Shown piece after piece: positions 37,988 through 48,007 of a DNA stretch of 64,000 bases. The translations under genes were made by a program, and so were the position numbers. Position 1 is the first letter of the stretch; each line of letters opens with the position of its first letter. This DNA is from Bradyrhizobium sp. CCGUVB1N3 (lineage in GTDB: Bacteria; Pseudomonadota; Alphaproteobacteria; Rhizobiales; Xanthobacteraceae): contig NZ_JANADR010000001.1 in assembly GCF_024199925.1 (NCBI RefSeq), positions 5,707,501 to 5,771,500 of the forward strand. The letters are read 5' to 3'. A model generated the notes under the pieces. That model made no database searches, was not told the origin of the DNA, and worked only from the letters and a program-made list of their open reading frames with translations.

Positions 37988-40513
37988 TTGCAAGAGCAAT
38001 CGTTCCAGCCGAATTTTCCCGCAGCCGGTCAGCCCGTCGACGAACTGGCGCTGTCCGAGATCAAGGGTGCGATCCTGGCAAAGCTGCGCCTTGCCATCGG
38101 CAAGGACGCGGGCATGGCGACCAGGCACGACTGGTATCAGGCCGCAGCTCTCGCGCTGCGCGACCGCATCGTGCATCGCTGGCTCAGCGCGGAGAAGCGC
38201 AGCTACGATGCCGGGCGCAAGCGCGTCTACTATCTCTCGCTCGAATTTCTGATCGGCCGTCTCTTCACCGACGCGCTGAACAATATGGGACTGCTCAACA
38301 TCTTCGAGGTCGCGCTCGGCGATCTCGGCGTCTCGCTCCCTGAGCTGCGCAAGTGCGAGCCGGATGCCGCGCTCGGCAATGGCGGCTTGGGGCGGCTCGC
38401 AGCCTGCTTCATGGAAAGCATGGCGACGCTGTCGATCCCCGCGATCGGCTACGGCATCCGTTATGATTACGGCCTGTTCCGTCAGATCATCAATCAGGGC
38501 TGGCAGCAGGAATATCCGGACGAATGGCTGAGCTTCGGCAACCCCTGGGAGCTGCAGCGGCCGGAGGTGGTCTATCACGTCCATTTCGGCGGCGGCATCG
38601 AGCATGTCGACGACAGGGGCCGCGACCGCTCGATCTGGCATCCGGCCGAGACCGTGCAGGCGATCGCCTATGACACGCCGATCGTCGGCTGGCGCGGCCA
38701 GCACGTCAACGCGCTGCGACTGTGGTCGGCGCGCTCGCCCGATCCGCTGAAGCTCGACGTCTTCAACTCCGGCGACTATGTCAGCGCCTCGTCCGAGCAG
38801 GCGCGCGCGGAAGCGATCTGCAAGTTCCTCTATCCGAACGACGAGAGCCCGGCGGGCCGCGAGCTGCGCCTGCGACAGGAATATTTCTTCGTCTCGGCCT
38901 CGCTTCAGGATCTCGTCAAGCGCCACCTCACATCCGACGGACAGCTGCGCAGTCTGGCGATGAAGGTCGCGGTACAGCTCAACGACACGCATCCGTCGCT
39001 TGCCGTCACCGAGCTGATGCGGATCCTCGTCGATCTCCACAATTTCCGCTGGGACGAGGCGTGGAAGATCACGGTGGCGACCCTCTCCTACACCAACCAC
39101 ACGCTGCTGCCGGAAGCGCTGGAAACCTGGCCGGTCGAGCTGTTCGAGCGGCTGTTGCCGCGGCATCTGGAGATCATCTACCGCATCAACGTTCAGCACC
39201 TCGCGCTCGCCGAAGCGCGCTGCCCCGGCGACATCGACTTCCGCGCCTCGGTCTCGCTGATCGACGAGAGGAGCGGCCGGCGCGTGCGCATGGGCCAACT
39301 CGCCTTCGTCGGCTCACACCGCATCAACGGCGTCTCGGCGATGCATTCCGACCTGATGCGCGAGACCGTGTTCCACGATCTCAACCATCTCTATCCCGGC
39401 CGCATCACCAACAAGACCAACGGCATCACCTTCCGCCGCTGGCTGATGCTGGCAAACCCGAAGCTGACGGATCTCTTGCGCGAGGCTTGCGGCGAGGCCG
39501 TGCTCGACGATCCCACGCAACTCTCCCTTCTGGAAGCACGCGCCAGCGATGTCGCGTTCCAGCAAAAATTCCGCGCGGTCAAGCATCACAACAAGACGGC
39601 GCTCGCACGCGTGATCGGCGAGCGGCTCGGCATCAAGGTCGACCCGAGCGCGCTGTTCGACGTGCAGATCAAGCGCATCCACGAATACAAGCGCCAGCTC
39701 CTCAACATCATCGAGACGGTCGCGCTATACCAGGCGATCAAGGACAACCCCAACGGCAACTGGGTGCCGCGGGTGAAGATTATTGCCGGCAAGGCGGCGG
39801 CGAGCTACCGCTACGCCAAGCTGATCATCAAGCTGATCAACGACGTCGCCGAGGTCGTCAACAACGACCCCGCGATCGGCGGCAAGCTCAAGGTCGCCTT
39901 CCTGCCCGACTACAATGTCAGCCTCGCCGAGGTGATCATTCCCGCGGCCGATCTCTCCGAGCAGATCTCGACCGCCGGCATGGAAGCCTCCGGCACCGGC
40001 AACATGAAGCTGGCGCTGAACGGCGCCATCACCATCGGCACGCTCGACGGCGCCAATATCGAGATCCGCGACCATGTCGGCGCGGAGAACATCGCGATCT
40101 TCGGCCTGGAGGCCGGCGACGTGATGATCCGGCGCAAGCAGGGCCTGGATGCCGCCGACGTGATCCGCAGATCGCCGCAGCTCTCGCGCGCCATCAATTC
40201 GATCGGCGTCGGCGAGTTCTCGCCCGGTGAGCCCGGCCGCTTCGAATCCATCGCGCACGCGCTGCGCTATCTCGACCACTACATGGTCAGCGCCGACTTC
40301 GATTCCTATTACGAGGCGCAGCGCAGCATCGACGCGCGCTGGCAGGTGGTGCCGGCCTGGACGCGGGCCTCTATCCTCAACGTCGCACGCATGGCCTGGT
40401 TCTCCTCCGACCGCACCATCCGCGAATATGCCGAGGAGATCTGGAACGTGCCGGTCCACCCGACGACGCCCGCCTTTCAGGAAGCCGAGGATCAGCGCGG
40501 CGCGGCGGGCTGA
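37988..40513 (+). CDS. glgP: Glycogen/alpha-glucan phosphorylase
   Basis: This enzyme releases glucose 1-phosphate from glycogen or maltodextrin. It has about 841 residues of GT35. Recognised: GNGGLGRLAACFMES near residue 125, the KRIHEYKRQLLNI region, and the pyridoxal-phosphate lysine motif EASGTGNMKLALNGA (about residues 660-674). I propose the TTG at 37988 (LQEQSFQPNF) because AGGAAG lies about 8 bases upstream; a GTG at 37979, an ATG at 37940 and a TTG at 37928 are other options. No glg synthesis genes are in the window. Confidence 0.9.
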   Translation: MQEQSFQPNFPAAGQPVDELALSEIKGAILAKLRLAIGKDAGMATRHDWYQAAALALRDRIVHRWLSAEKRSYDAGRKRVYYLSLEFLIGRLFTDALNNMGLLNIFEVALGDLGVSLPELRKCEPDAALGNGGLGRLAACFMESMATLSIPAIGYGIRYDYGLFRQIINQGWQQEYPDEWLSFGNPWELQRPEVVYHVHFGGGIEHVDDRGRDRSIWHPAETVQAIAYDTPIVGWRGQHVNALRLWSARSPDPLKLDVFNSGDYVSASSEQARAEAICKFLYPNDESPAGRELRLRQEYFFVSASLQDLVKRHLTSDGQLRSLAMKVAVQLNDTHPSLAVTELMRILVDLHNFRWDEAWKITVATLSYTNHTLLPEALETWPVELFERLLPRHLEIIYRINVQHLALAEARCPGDIDFRASVSLIDERSGRRVRMGQLAFVGSHRINGVSAMHSDLMRETVFHDLNHLYPGRITNKTNGITFRRWLMLANPKLTDLLREACGEAVLDDPTQLSLLEARASDVAFQQKFRAVKHHNKTALARVIGERLGIKVDPSALFDVQIKRIHEYKRQLLNIIETVALYQAIKDNPNGNWVPRVKIIAGKAAASYRYAKLIIKLINDVAEVVNNDPAIGGKLKVAFLPDYNVSLAEVIIPAADLSEQISTAGMEASGTGNMKLALNGAITIGTLDGANIEIRDHVGAENIAIFGLEAGDVMIRRKQGLDAADVIRRSPQLSRAINSIGVGEFSPGEPGRFESIAHALRYLDHYMVSADFDSYYEAQRSIDARWQVVPAWTRASILNVARMAWFSSDRTIREYAEEIWNVPVHPTTPAFQEAEDQRGAAG

Positions 40514-40584
40514 TTTTTCCGCGGTACGAAATCGGTTACCTGCGAGGTCATTGCATAGAGCCCCGACTGAGATGATATTACGAT

Positions 40585-40665
40585 CGTCATTCCGGGGCGA
40601 TGCGCAGCATCGAACCCGGAATCTCGAGATTCCGGGTTCGCGTCTTCGACGCGCCCCGGAATGAC
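40585..40665. repeat. Intergenic inverted-arm repeat (family H)
   Basis: CGTCATTCCGGGGCGATGCG and CGCGCCCCGGAATGAC are the inverted outer arms, and the centre AACCCGGAATCTCGAGATTCCGGGTT is a perfect palindrome. It is a compact 81-base module between glgP and the thioesterase gene. Confidence 0.8.
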
Positions 40666-40682
40666 TCCAGTCGGAAACCAGA

Positions 40683-41498
40683 ATGCACGCCAAACTCCCG
40701 CACCTCTTCGACGAGGCCACCCGCGTCACCGCCGGCGACAGTTGCTGGCAGGGACACACCAGCGATGACTATTGGGCCTTCGTCGGCCCGTTCGGCGGCA
40801 CTACCGCCGCGACGATTTTGCGCGCGCTGATCGACCACCCGCAGGCCGCCGGCGATCCGCTGTCAGTGACCGTCAATTACTGCGCGCCGATCGCGAAGGG
40901 CGCGTTCGATCTCGACGTGCGGCTGGTGAAGGCCAATCGCTCCAGCCAGCATTGGTGCGTCGAGCTGTCACAAGACGGCGGCGAGGTCGCAACGCTTGCC
41001 ACCGCCGTGTTTGCCGAACGCCGGCCGTCCTGGGAGCACAGGGTGGCGATGTGTCCGGAAGCGACGCCTTTCGAGAAGACGCTGCCGTTCCCGAAGATTT
41101 CGGCGTCCTGGGCCAACCAGTATGAATTCCGCTTCGTCGAGGGCGAGATGCGGATGGGGCCGCCGCAGGCGGATCTCGCCAGCACCTATTCGAAGGTCTG
41201 GATCAGCGATCGCACGCCGCGCAAGCTCGACATGCTGTCGCTGATGGCGATGTCTGATGCTTTCTTCGGCCGCATCTTCCACGCGCGGCGCGAACTGGTG
41301 CCGTTCGGCACGGTATCGCTGACGACTTATTTTCATACCGATAGCGAGGAGCTCGCGGCCGAGGACATCACGCGCGTGCTCGCGACGGCCGATGCCAAGA
41401 TTTTTCACAAGAGCTACGGCGACCAGAACGGCGAACTGTGGTCGCCAAATGGCCGCCTGCTCGCGACCACCACGCAGATCGCGTATTTCAAGGCATAG
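40683..41498 (+). CDS. Acyl-CoA thioesterase-family protein (double hotdog)
   Basis: A 271-residue thioesterase-like protein. The N-terminal hotdog has WAFVGPFGGTTAATILRAL (about residues 31-49) and the TVNYCAPIAKGAF strand. The second half carries the C-terminal hotdog with DMLSLMAMSDAFFGRIFHARRELVPFGTVSLTTYFH (about 179-214), the TesB-type arrangement. It should hydrolyse short- to medium-chain acyl-CoAs; the physiological substrate is not evident. It stands alone between a repeat module and pckA, which is convergent with it. Confidence 0.85.
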   Translation: MHAKLPHLFDEATRVTAGDSCWQGHTSDDYWAFVGPFGGTTAATILRALIDHPQAAGDPLSVTVNYCAPIAKGAFDLDVRLVKANRSSQHWCVELSQDGGEVATLATAVFAERRPSWEHRVAMCPEATPFEKTLPFPKISASWANQYEFRFVEGEMRMGPPQADLASTYSKVWISDRTPRKLDMLSLMAMSDAFFGRIFHARRELVPFGTVSLTTYFHTDSEELAAEDITRVLATADAKIFHKSYGDQNGELWSPNGRLLATTTQIAYFKA

Positions 41499-41560
41499 CT
41501 TTTCGTCTGGCGAGGCCAACCGCGAACGCGGTGATGGAGGCTTCCCGTATCTCACCCCAA

Positions 41561-41682
41561 CGTCGTCCCGGCGAAGGCCGGGACCCATAACCACAGGATC
41601 TGGTTTGGCGAAGACTGCCAACCAGCATCTCACACCACAACTTCTCCCTCGGGGTATGGGTCCCCGCCTTCGCCGGGACGAC
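41561..41682. repeat. MITE-like repeat (family A, copy 3)
   Basis: The outer arms CGTCGTCCCGGCGAAGGCCGGGACCCATAA and GTATGGGTCCCCGCCTTCGCCGGGACGAC are inverted. The interior ACCACAGGATCTGGTTTGGCGAAGACT...CACCACAACTT is shared, in the other orientation, with copy 2 at 28248. This intact copy shows what the IS110-split arm looked like before insertion. Confidence 0.87.
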
Positions 41683-41710
41683 ACCGAGTGTGTGGCTCGC
41701 GGTAGCGGAC

Positions 41711-41741
41711 AAAAACAGAAAGGGCGGCCTCGCGGCCGCCC
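41711..41741 (-). terminator. Rho-independent terminator of pckA
   Basis: On the minus strand GGGCGGCC-GCGA-GGCCGCCC (41741-41722) is followed by TTTCTGTTTTT (41721-41711). It lies 22 bases past the pckA stop. The hairpin is palindromic and could also stop the opposite strand, where it ends in TTTT. Confidence 0.85.
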
Positions 41742-41763
41742 TTTTGCATTTCTACCGACGAAG

Positions 41764-43380
41764 TTACTCCGCCGCGAGCTTCACGTCCGGCGCGGCGGCG
41801 CGGACTTCGGCGTCGACCTGGGCTTCGAACTTGGCAAAGTTCTTCTGGAACATGCCGACCAGCGCGCGTGCGGTCTTGTCGAACTCGTCCTTGTCCTTCC
41901 AGGTGTTGACCGGGTTGAGGATCTCGCTCGGCACGCCCGGCAGCGCGGTCGGGACCGCGAAGCCGAAATACTTGTCTGTGCGGAATTCGACGTTGCGAAG
42001 AGAGCCGTCGAGCGCGGCGGTGAGCAGCGCGCGCGTCGCCTTGATCGGCATGCGCGAGCCGACACCGTACTTGCCGCCGGTCCACCCGGTGTTGACCAGC
42101 CAGCAGTCCACATTGTGCTGGGCGATCAGGTCGCGCAGCATGTTGCCGTAGACGCTCGGGTCGAGCGGCAGGAACGGCGAGCCGAAGCAGGTGGAGAATT
42201 CCGGCTGCGGCTCATTGCCGAGACCGCGCTCGGTGCCGGCGACCTTCGCGGTGTAGCCGGACAGGAAGTGATACATCGCCTGCGCCGGCGAGAGCTTTGC
42301 GATCGGCGGCAGCACGCCGAAGGCGTCGGCGGCCAGCATCACCACGTTCTTCGGCTGCGGCGCACGTCCCGTACGCGAGGCGTTGGGGATGAAATCGAGC
42401 GGATAGGCCGAACGCGTGTTCTCGGTCTTGGAGCCGTCGTCGAAATCGACCACGCGGGTGTCGTCGTCCAGCACACAGTTCTCGAGCACCGCTCCGAAGC
42501 GCGTCGAGGCCGCGTGGATCTCGGGCTCGGCTTCCTTGGACAGCTTGATGCACTTGGCATAGCAGCCGCCCTCGAAATTGAACACGCCGTTCGGACCCCA
42601 GCCGTGCTCGTCGTCGCCGATCAGCGTGCGGTTGGGATCGGCCGACAGCGTGGTCTTGCCAGTGCCGGAGAGGCCGAAGAAAATCGCGGTGTCGCCCTTG
42701 GCGCCGACGTTGGCCGAGCAGTGCATCGGCATCACGCCGCGCTCGGGCAGGTAATAGTTCAGCGTCGTGAAGACCGACTTCTTCATCTCGCCGGCATAAT
42801 AGGAGCCGCCGATCAGCACGATCTTGCGGGCGAAGTCGATCGCGACGACGTTCTCCGACTTGCAGCCGTGACGTTTCGGATCGGCGCGGAAGCTCGGCAT
42901 GTCGATGATGGTGAGCTCCGGCACGAAGGTCGACAGCTCGATCGCCTCGGGACGGATCAGGAGCGTGCGGATGAACAGCGAGTGCCAGGCAAGCTCGGTG
43001 AAGACGCGGGTCTTGATCCGGTAGGCCGGGTCGGCGCCGCCATAGAGGTCCTGCGCGAACAGGCTCTTGCCTTCGGCGTGCTTGAGGAAATCCTGATAGA
43101 GCGCCTCGAACTGCTCCGAGGTGATCGACTGATTGCCGGCCCACCACATCTTCTTGTCGGTGGTGGCGTCGCGAACCGTGAACTTGTCTTTCGGACTGCG
43201 GCCGGTGAATTCACCGGTGTCCGCGCAGAGCGCGCCATCAGCGGAGAGCACCGCTTCTCCGGCGGAGAGCGAGTACTGATAAAGTTGTGGTGCGCCGAGG
43301 TTCCAGTGAACCCGCTTGAGATTCTTTAAGCCGAATTTGTCGGCGCCGAAGGCACCGTTGCGCACGCCCGTCTCTTGCAC
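41764..43380 (-). CDS. pckA: Phosphoenolpyruvate carboxykinase (ATP)
   Basis: PckA catalyses the first committed step of gluconeogenesis, oxaloacetate + ATP to PEP. It has 538 residues from the GTG at 43380 ([12 protein letters not shown]), the usual rhizobial start; this start has AGGAGGA 6-7 bases upstream, while a longer upstream ATG would add 90 foreign residues. Nucleotide P-loop [18 protein letters not shown], the metal-binding HCSANVG motif, and the RSPKDKF substrate loop are all intact. In many Rhizobiales pckA adjoins chvI; here a TPR-CHAT gene and a HugZ-like gene lie between. In relatives, ChvG/ChvI and its phosphotransferase partners affect pckA expression. Confidence 0.96.
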   Translation of the reverse strand: MQETGVRNGAFGADKFGLKNLKRVHWNLGAPQLYQYSLSAGEAVLSADGALCADTGEFTGRSPKDKFTVRDATTDKKMWWAGNQSITSEQFEALYQDFLKHAEGKSLFAQDLYGGADPAYRIKTRVFTELAWHSLFIRTLLIRPEAIELSTFVPELTIIDMPSFRADPKRHGCKSENVVAIDFARKIVLIGGSYYAGEMKKSVFTTLNYYLPERGVMPMHCSANVGAKGDTAIFFGLSGTGKTTLSADPNRTLIGDDEHGWGPNGVFNFEGGCYAKCIKLSKEAEPEIHAASTRFGAVLENCVLDDDTRVVDFDDGSKTENTRSAYPLDFIPNASRTGRAPQPKNVVMLAADAFGVLPPIAKLSPAQAMYHFLSGYTAKVAGTERGLGNEPQPEFSTCFGSPFLPLDPSVYGNMLRDLIAQHNVDCWLVNTGWTGGKYGVGSRMPIKATRALLTAALDGSLRNVEFRTDKYFGFAVPTALPGVPSEILNPVNTWKDKDEFDKTARALVGMFQKNFAKFEAQVDAEVRAAAPDVKLAAE

Positions 43381-43386
43381 GAAAAA

Positions 43387-43393
43387 TCCTCCT
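43387..43393 (-). promoter_or_regulatory. Strong ribosome-binding site that fixes the pckA GTG start
   Basis: The minus strand carries AGGAGGA in this window position, an almost complete anti-16S match, 6 bases before the GTG at 43380. This decides the start against the more distal ATG. Confidence 0.8.
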
Positions 43394-43677
43394 AGAACCC
43401 GCATTACTGGCGCGATCATCTTTGAGCGCCATCCATTGCGGCCACCGTGAAAAATAGGCCGTCCGGCCTCGGCTGGATGACCTAATACTGATGAACGCTG
43501 GCGTTGCCAAGCTGATCCCGTAGGATTTGGTTTATTCAAGGGTCGGGCCAAAAGTCGCGCATGCCTGCTCTGAAGCGCGCGCCTCAAAAACAATCGATGA
43601 TCGCGCAACCAAATGGGCAAATCAGCGTTGTCGGAGATTTTGCAACGCACAATCCGTCGCTGTTTTCCAGCGCTGTT

Positions 43678-46137
43678 CTATCGTACCGCACCTTCTCCGA
43701 TCAGCGCGAAGGGTGCCCAGATCGCAGGATAGGCATTGCGCGGTGAGGAGGCGTCATCGAGATAGCTCAACATCGCGCGCCGCAATGCTTCGGCTCGGCC
43801 AAGTCCTGGTTCGTTTTTGAGCAAATCGAAAGTCGATGTGGTCAGCCGGGTGGCAGCTTCGGAATCAACTGCCCAATGTGAGACCAGAAGTGCACGTGCA
43901 CCGGCATAGAAGAACGCGCGCGCCAGTCCCGACAACGCTTCCGCGCCAGGCTTGTCGCCGGCGATCGTGTTGCAGGCCGATAGCACGACCCAGTCCGCAT
44001 TGAGCTTGAGCTGCGCGACTTCGCTTGCGGTGAGCAGGCCGTCGTCGAAGTCGGTCGGCTGATCCGGCATCGAGAGCGCAAGCGAGGGCTCGCCCAATCC
44101 CTTGACGTCACCGGCGACGAGACCATGGGTGGCGAAGTAGATGATGCTGTATTGGGCAAGCGCTGCCCGCTTCAGCGTCGTCTCGCTGGCATCGCGGCCG
44201 AGATGGACATCGGCGTCGGGAGCACCGACGTCCTTCGCCACTGCGCTAAGCTCGTCGGCCGTATCGGGCAGTTGCGGCAGCGCCTGGGCGAGCCGCGCGC
44301 GATCGACGCCGGCACCGCGCCAGAAATCGGTGTAGGCAAGCGTCGCAATGCTGCGCGCGACAGTCTTCGTCGCGCGACGATCCGCAGGCGCCTCCTGCGC
44401 GGGATTGAACAGGGGATCGCCAAAGCCGGTCATCGGCTTGACGCTCTGATCCCGGCGCGCAAAGGCGCGCAGCGACTTCAGGCTGACCACCGAAGGCAAC
44501 ACCGAGACCGCCTGGCGCCGCAACAGCCACGCGGCGCTGCGATAGCCTTCGAGCGTGTCCGGTATCGCCGCTTGCGGCTTCTCGGTGACGAGCAGATGAA
44601 ACGGCAGTGCCGTCAGCGCGCCGGAGGGAACCACGAGCAGGCTGCGCTTTTCCTTTGTAAGCGTCTCGACGGGCCCGAGCAGCGCGACATAGAATTCGTT
44701 GGCGAGTGCGAGATCGAACAGCCCCGACTTATCAGAGGAATCGCGGGCCTTGCCGACATCGAGCCCTTTGCGGAATGCCGAGACCTTTTGCGCGAGCGCG
44801 TCAGTGCCGAACGGAATCCGTTTCCAGTCGACGCCTTCGCGCGTGATCGCTATGACATAGCTCTCCTTGTCGACGACGGCATAGAGCGCCATCGCCTCAT
44901 CAGCCGACAGCAACGCCTGGATCTCCTTCGCCGTCAGAGGCAGCGGGTTGGAGAGCGAGGCATAGTCCGGGAATTCGACGGCAAGTGTTCTCTGCAAGCT
45001 CGCGCGCTCGCTTGCGATCACCGCAAGGCGCTGCCGATTGCGTTGCTCGGCGGCCGCATCACGCTGCGCGGGCTGCTTCGACACCGCGGCGATGATCGCC
45101 TTGTCGAGCGTGTCGGCCTCGGCGGCGAGATCCTGATCCCGCCGCACCAGTTCGGCGAGCCGGTCGCTGCCGGCGGCAAGCCGCACCGCGAGCTTGTTCA
45201 CGGCCGCCGCGGCGGAGGATTGCGTGCCGCGCTGGATGGCGGCGAGCGCTTCATCCAGCGCCTTGTCGTCAGCAAGCAATTGCTGCTGTCGCGCGGCAAA
45301 CAGGATCGGCAGCACGATACGGAGCTGCGCGCCGCTAATGGCAAGCGTCTTTTCCGCGAGCGGCAGCGCCTCGGCGGTCTTTCCCGACGCTTGCAGGAAA
45401 AAGGCGAGATTGCTGGTCGAGGTCACGACATCGGGATGATCGGGTCCGAGCGCACGCTCGCGGATCGAGAGCGCGCGGCGATAGAGCGGCTCGGCATCGG
45501 CAAAACGCTGCTGGTGCTCGTAGAGCCCGGCGAGATTGTTCAGCGAGCGCGCGACGTCGGGATGATCGGGGCCCAGCACCTTTTCGCGGATGGCAAGCGA
45601 GCGTTTGATCGGCGCCTCCGCGTCCGCATCGCGGTTGAGGTCGCGATCGAGCTGGCCGATATTGTTCAGGAGCGTCGCCACTGCGGGATGCTCCGGGCCT
45701 CCTGCCTTCTGGTAGATGGCAAGCGCGCGCTTGAACAGCGGCTCGGCCTCAGCGAAGCGTTGCTGACGTTGATAGAGCGCGGCAAGGTTGTTCAGCTCGG
45801 GCGCGATCTCCGGCGTGTCGAGGCCGAGAGATTTTTCCAGCAAAGCGACCGCGCGCTTGTAAAGCGGCTCGGCTTGGTCGTCATGGCCCTGCGCGGCGTA
45901 GACCTGCGCGAGATTGTTCAGCGCGCCGGCGAGGTCACGGTGGTTGTTACCCTTCTCGAGGCTTGCCACCATGGCCTGCGCCTGTGACAAGGCTTCCGCA
46001 TATTTGCCGGCGCGGCTGAGCTCGTTGATCTTGGCGCTTTGCACGGCGAGATTCTGCGCCGTGGCAGATGTGGCGAAGGATGCGCCGAGCGCGAGCGCAA
46101 GACCAGCTGCCAGCGCCAAACGTACATATCGTGTCAT
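43678..46137 (-). CDS. Exported TPR-CHAT domain protein (caspase-like)
   Basis: An 819-residue protein with a signal peptide (residues 1-28, [28 protein letters not shown]). It has about five 42-residue TPRs of the kinesin-light-chain type with GPDHPDVA joints (residues about 40-245), then a coiled-coil linker (about 280-400). The C-terminal CHAT peptidase domain has the caspase-like dyad in place: H671 in YFATHG and C722 in LSACNT. CHAT-TPR proteins are proposed proteases; here export to the periplasm or surface and the lack of an adjacent effector make it unlike the gasdermin or CRISPR-linked CHATs. It lies between pckA and hugZ. Activity is plausible but untested. Confidence 0.9.
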   Translation of the reverse strand: MTRYVRLALAAGLALALGASFATSATAQNLAVQSAKINELSRAGKYAEALSQAQAMVASLEKGNNHRDLAGALNNLAQVYAAQGHDDQAEPLYKRAVALLEKSLGLDTPEIAPELNNLAALYQRQQRFAEAEPLFKRALAIYQKAGGPEHPAVATLLNNIGQLDRDLNRDADAEAPIKRSLAIREKVLGPDHPDVARSLNNLAGLYEHQQRFADAEPLYRRALSIRERALGPDHPDVVTSTSNLAFFLQASGKTAEALPLAEKTLAISGAQLRIVLPILFAARQQQLLADDKALDEALAAIQRGTQSSAAAAVNKLAVRLAAGSDRLAELVRRDQDLAAEADTLDKAIIAAVSKQPAQRDAAAEQRNRQRLAVIASERASLQRTLAVEFPDYASLSNPLPLTAKEIQALLSADEAMALYAVVDKESYVIAITREGVDWKRIPFGTDALAQKVSAFRKGLDVGKARDSSDKSGLFDLALANEFYVALLGPVETLTKEKRSLLVVPSGALTALPFHLLVTEKPQAAIPDTLEGYRSAAWLLRRQAVSVLPSVVSLKSLRAFARRDQSVKPMTGFGDPLFNPAQEAPADRRATKTVARSIATLAYTDFWRGAGVDRARLAQALPQLPDTADELSAVAKDVGAPDADVHLGRDASETTLKRAALAQYSIIYFATHGLVAGDVKGLGEPSLALSMPDQPTDFDDGLLTASEVAQLKLNADWVVLSACNTIAGDKPGAEALSGLARAFFYAGARALLVSHWAVDSEAATRLTTSTFDLLKNEPGLGRAEALRRAMLSYLDDASSPRNAYPAIWAPFALIGEGAVR

Positions 46138-46218
46138 GAAAATTCTCGCTGCCGACCCGGACCATATTGCTTGACCATGGGTCGCAGCGATGGGCGCCGC
46201 CGTTCAAGCCGGCTGTTG

Positions 46219-46956
46219 CTAACCGCCCTTGGCCCGCGCCTCGCCCGCCAGTCTGACCAGCATCTTGCGGAGCGCGTTGCCGTCAGTCACCCGCTCGGGG
46301 AACTCGAGCCGCAACACGGCCTGCTCCGACTGCATGTCCAGGCCTTCGGGATCACAGCCGGTGCAACGCCACCCGGCCTCGGCTGCGCCGAGCAATCTTG
46401 TCGCGTACAGATTCATGGCGTCGCGATGGTCGGCATTCATGTGCGCGACTGCGCCTTCCTCGGCTTCAAGCAGTTCGTCGGCGCCGGACAGGTCCGTGAG
46501 GAACCGCTCGGGCTTCAGATCGACGATACGGCCGAATCCCGCAACCAGATGGGTTCCGGACGGCTTGATCCGGAAGAAGGAAAAATCCTTAAACGAAACA
46601 AAGTCTTCTGCGGACGGATGGGCGGCAAGGTAGCGCCGGCGCAGGAGCTCCAGCTCCGTCTCTGCCGCCTGCTCGGCCTGTCCCGACAGCATGATCCGGG
46701 CTCCCTCGAGGGGATCGCCGGGGGCGCGCTCGTCCAGCATCAACGAGACCCGGCCGTCAGCGAGGATGTTCTTGGTATGCACTGCGAGCCGCGAGATCAG
46801 CAGGATTGGCGATGCGTCGGGGTGGCTCGCCAGATTGACCAGGGAGCAATAGGGATCACCGGTGCCGGGCATCAGAGTCGCCAGCGCCCCCTGCCGGGAG
46901 CGCCGCAGCAGCGATTTGGCGAGCTTTCCGGGGTCGAAATCGGAGGTCGGTTGCAT
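46219..46956 (-). CDS. HugZ-like pyridoxamine-phosphate-oxidase-fold protein
   Basis: A 245-residue FMN/haem-binding split-barrel protein with a C-terminal DUF2470-type domain. The N domain begins SLLRRSRQGALATLMP and includes SLVNLASHPDASPILLIS; the C domain contains EEGAVAHMNADHRDAMNLYATRLLG (about residues 167-191), the region that in HugZ proteins holds the haem-binding His. It may be a haem-degrading or haem-storage enzyme, but some relatives only bind flavin. No haem uptake genes are nearby. It is separated from the CHAT gene by 80 bases and is on the same strand. Confidence 0.88.
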   Translation of the reverse strand: MQPTSDFDPGKLAKSLLRRSRQGALATLMPGTGDPYCSLVNLASHPDASPILLISRLAVHTKNILADGRVSLMLDERAPGDPLEGARIMLSGQAEQAAETELELLRRRYLAAHPSAEDFVSFKDFSFFRIKPSGTHLVAGFGRIVDLKPERFLTDLSGADELLEAEEGAVAHMNADHRDAMNLYATRLLGAAEAGWRCTGCDPEGLDMQSEQAVLRLEFPERVTDGNALRKMLVRLAGEARAKGG

Positions 46957-47200
46957 CTGATTCTCTTCGGTTTTCCGGCTTTTACGGGTTGCAAGGCCGG
47001 CCTTTTCGGGGTTAAACGGGGCCCGGTTATGGGTCGGACCACAGCTGCTTCGCCGTGTTTCGAGGAACTTTGGTCACACTTCAGCCCAGCTTGCATTGCT
47101 CGGTGACAAGGTTCGAACCCCAGGTTGGGGGCCCATGTATGCGGCGCATCTCTGATTGCTCGCCGTTTTAGATCACGACCCCAACGGAAAGCAGAGGCTC

Positions 47201-47902
47201 ATGCCCACAATCGCTTTGGTCGACGACGACCGCAACATTCTCACATCCGTCTCGATCGCGCTGGAAGCCGAAGGCTACCGCATCATGACGTACACCGATG
47301 GTGCCTCCGCGCTGGACGGCTTCCGCACGACGCAGCCTGACCTTGCCATCCTCGACATCAAGATGCCGCGCATGGACGGCATGGAGACGCTGCGTCGGCT
47401 GCGCCAGAAATCCGATCTGCCGGTGATTTTCCTCACCTCCAAGGATGAGGAGATCGACGAGCTGTTCGGCCTCAAGATGGGCGCCGACGATTTCATACGC
47501 AAGCCGTTCTCGCAACGGCTGCTGGTCGAGCGCGTCAAGGCGGTGCTGCGCCGCTCGGCGCCGAAGGACCCGACCGCGGCGCCGAAGGAGAATGACGCCA
47601 AGGCACTCGATCGCGGCCTTCTGCGCATGGATCCCGAGCGTCACACCTGCACCTGGAAGAACGAGCCGGTGACGCTGACGGTCACCGAATTCCTGATCCT
47701 CCAGGCGCTGGCGACCCGGCCCGGCGTGGTGAAGAGCCGCAACGCGCTGATGGACGCCGCCTATGACGACCAGGTCTATGTCGACGACCGCACCATCGAC
47801 AGCCACATCAAGCGGCTGCGCAAGAAGTTCAAGGTGGTCGACAACGACTTCGAGATGATCGAGACGCTTTACGGCGTCGGCTACCGCTTCAAGGAAGCCT
47901 GA
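47201..47902 (+). CDS. chvI: Two-component response regulator ChvI
   Basis: An OmpR/PhoB-family transcription factor of 233 residues. The receiver domain has acidic triad VDDD (8-10), phospho-acceptor D52 in AILDIKMP, and the conserved T and K (FLTSKD..., FIRKPF). The winged-helix DNA-binding domain ends [37 protein letters not shown]. The last-strand YGVGYRF is characteristic of ChvI. It pairs with the sensor just downstream. ChvG-ChvI is a conserved acid/envelope-stress system essential in symbiotic and pathogenic rhizobia. I chose the ATG at 47201 (GCAGAGG 6 bases upstream). Confidence 0.95.
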   Translation: MPTIALVDDDRNILTSVSIALEAEGYRIMTYTDGASALDGFRTTQPDLAILDIKMPRMDGMETLRRLRQKSDLPVIFLTSKDEEIDELFGLKMGADDFIRKPFSQRLLVERVKAVLRRSAPKDPTAAPKENDAKALDRGLLRMDPERHTCTWKNEPVTLTVTEFLILQALATRPGVVKSRNALMDAAYDDQVYVDDRTIDSHIKRLRKKFKVVDNDFEMIETLYGVGYRFKEA

Positions 47903-48007
47903 GGCCAGCGCGCCTCTTTCGGGGACTTTGCGGACTGACGCGGTCGTCGGTCTCGGCTAGGATGCGGGGACCAAATCGCACGAGCAGTCCTAACGTGGGC
48001 GTAAGCA

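Noticed and set aside
41392..43329. 645-codon frame opposite pckA
   Set aside because: It runs through the family A repeat and the pckA terminator and is antisense to pckA.
47101..47140. GGTTCGAACCCC looks like a tRNA T-arm
   Set aside because: No acceptor, D or anticodon arm can be folded around it on either strand, and the stem next to TTCGA does not pair over five bases.
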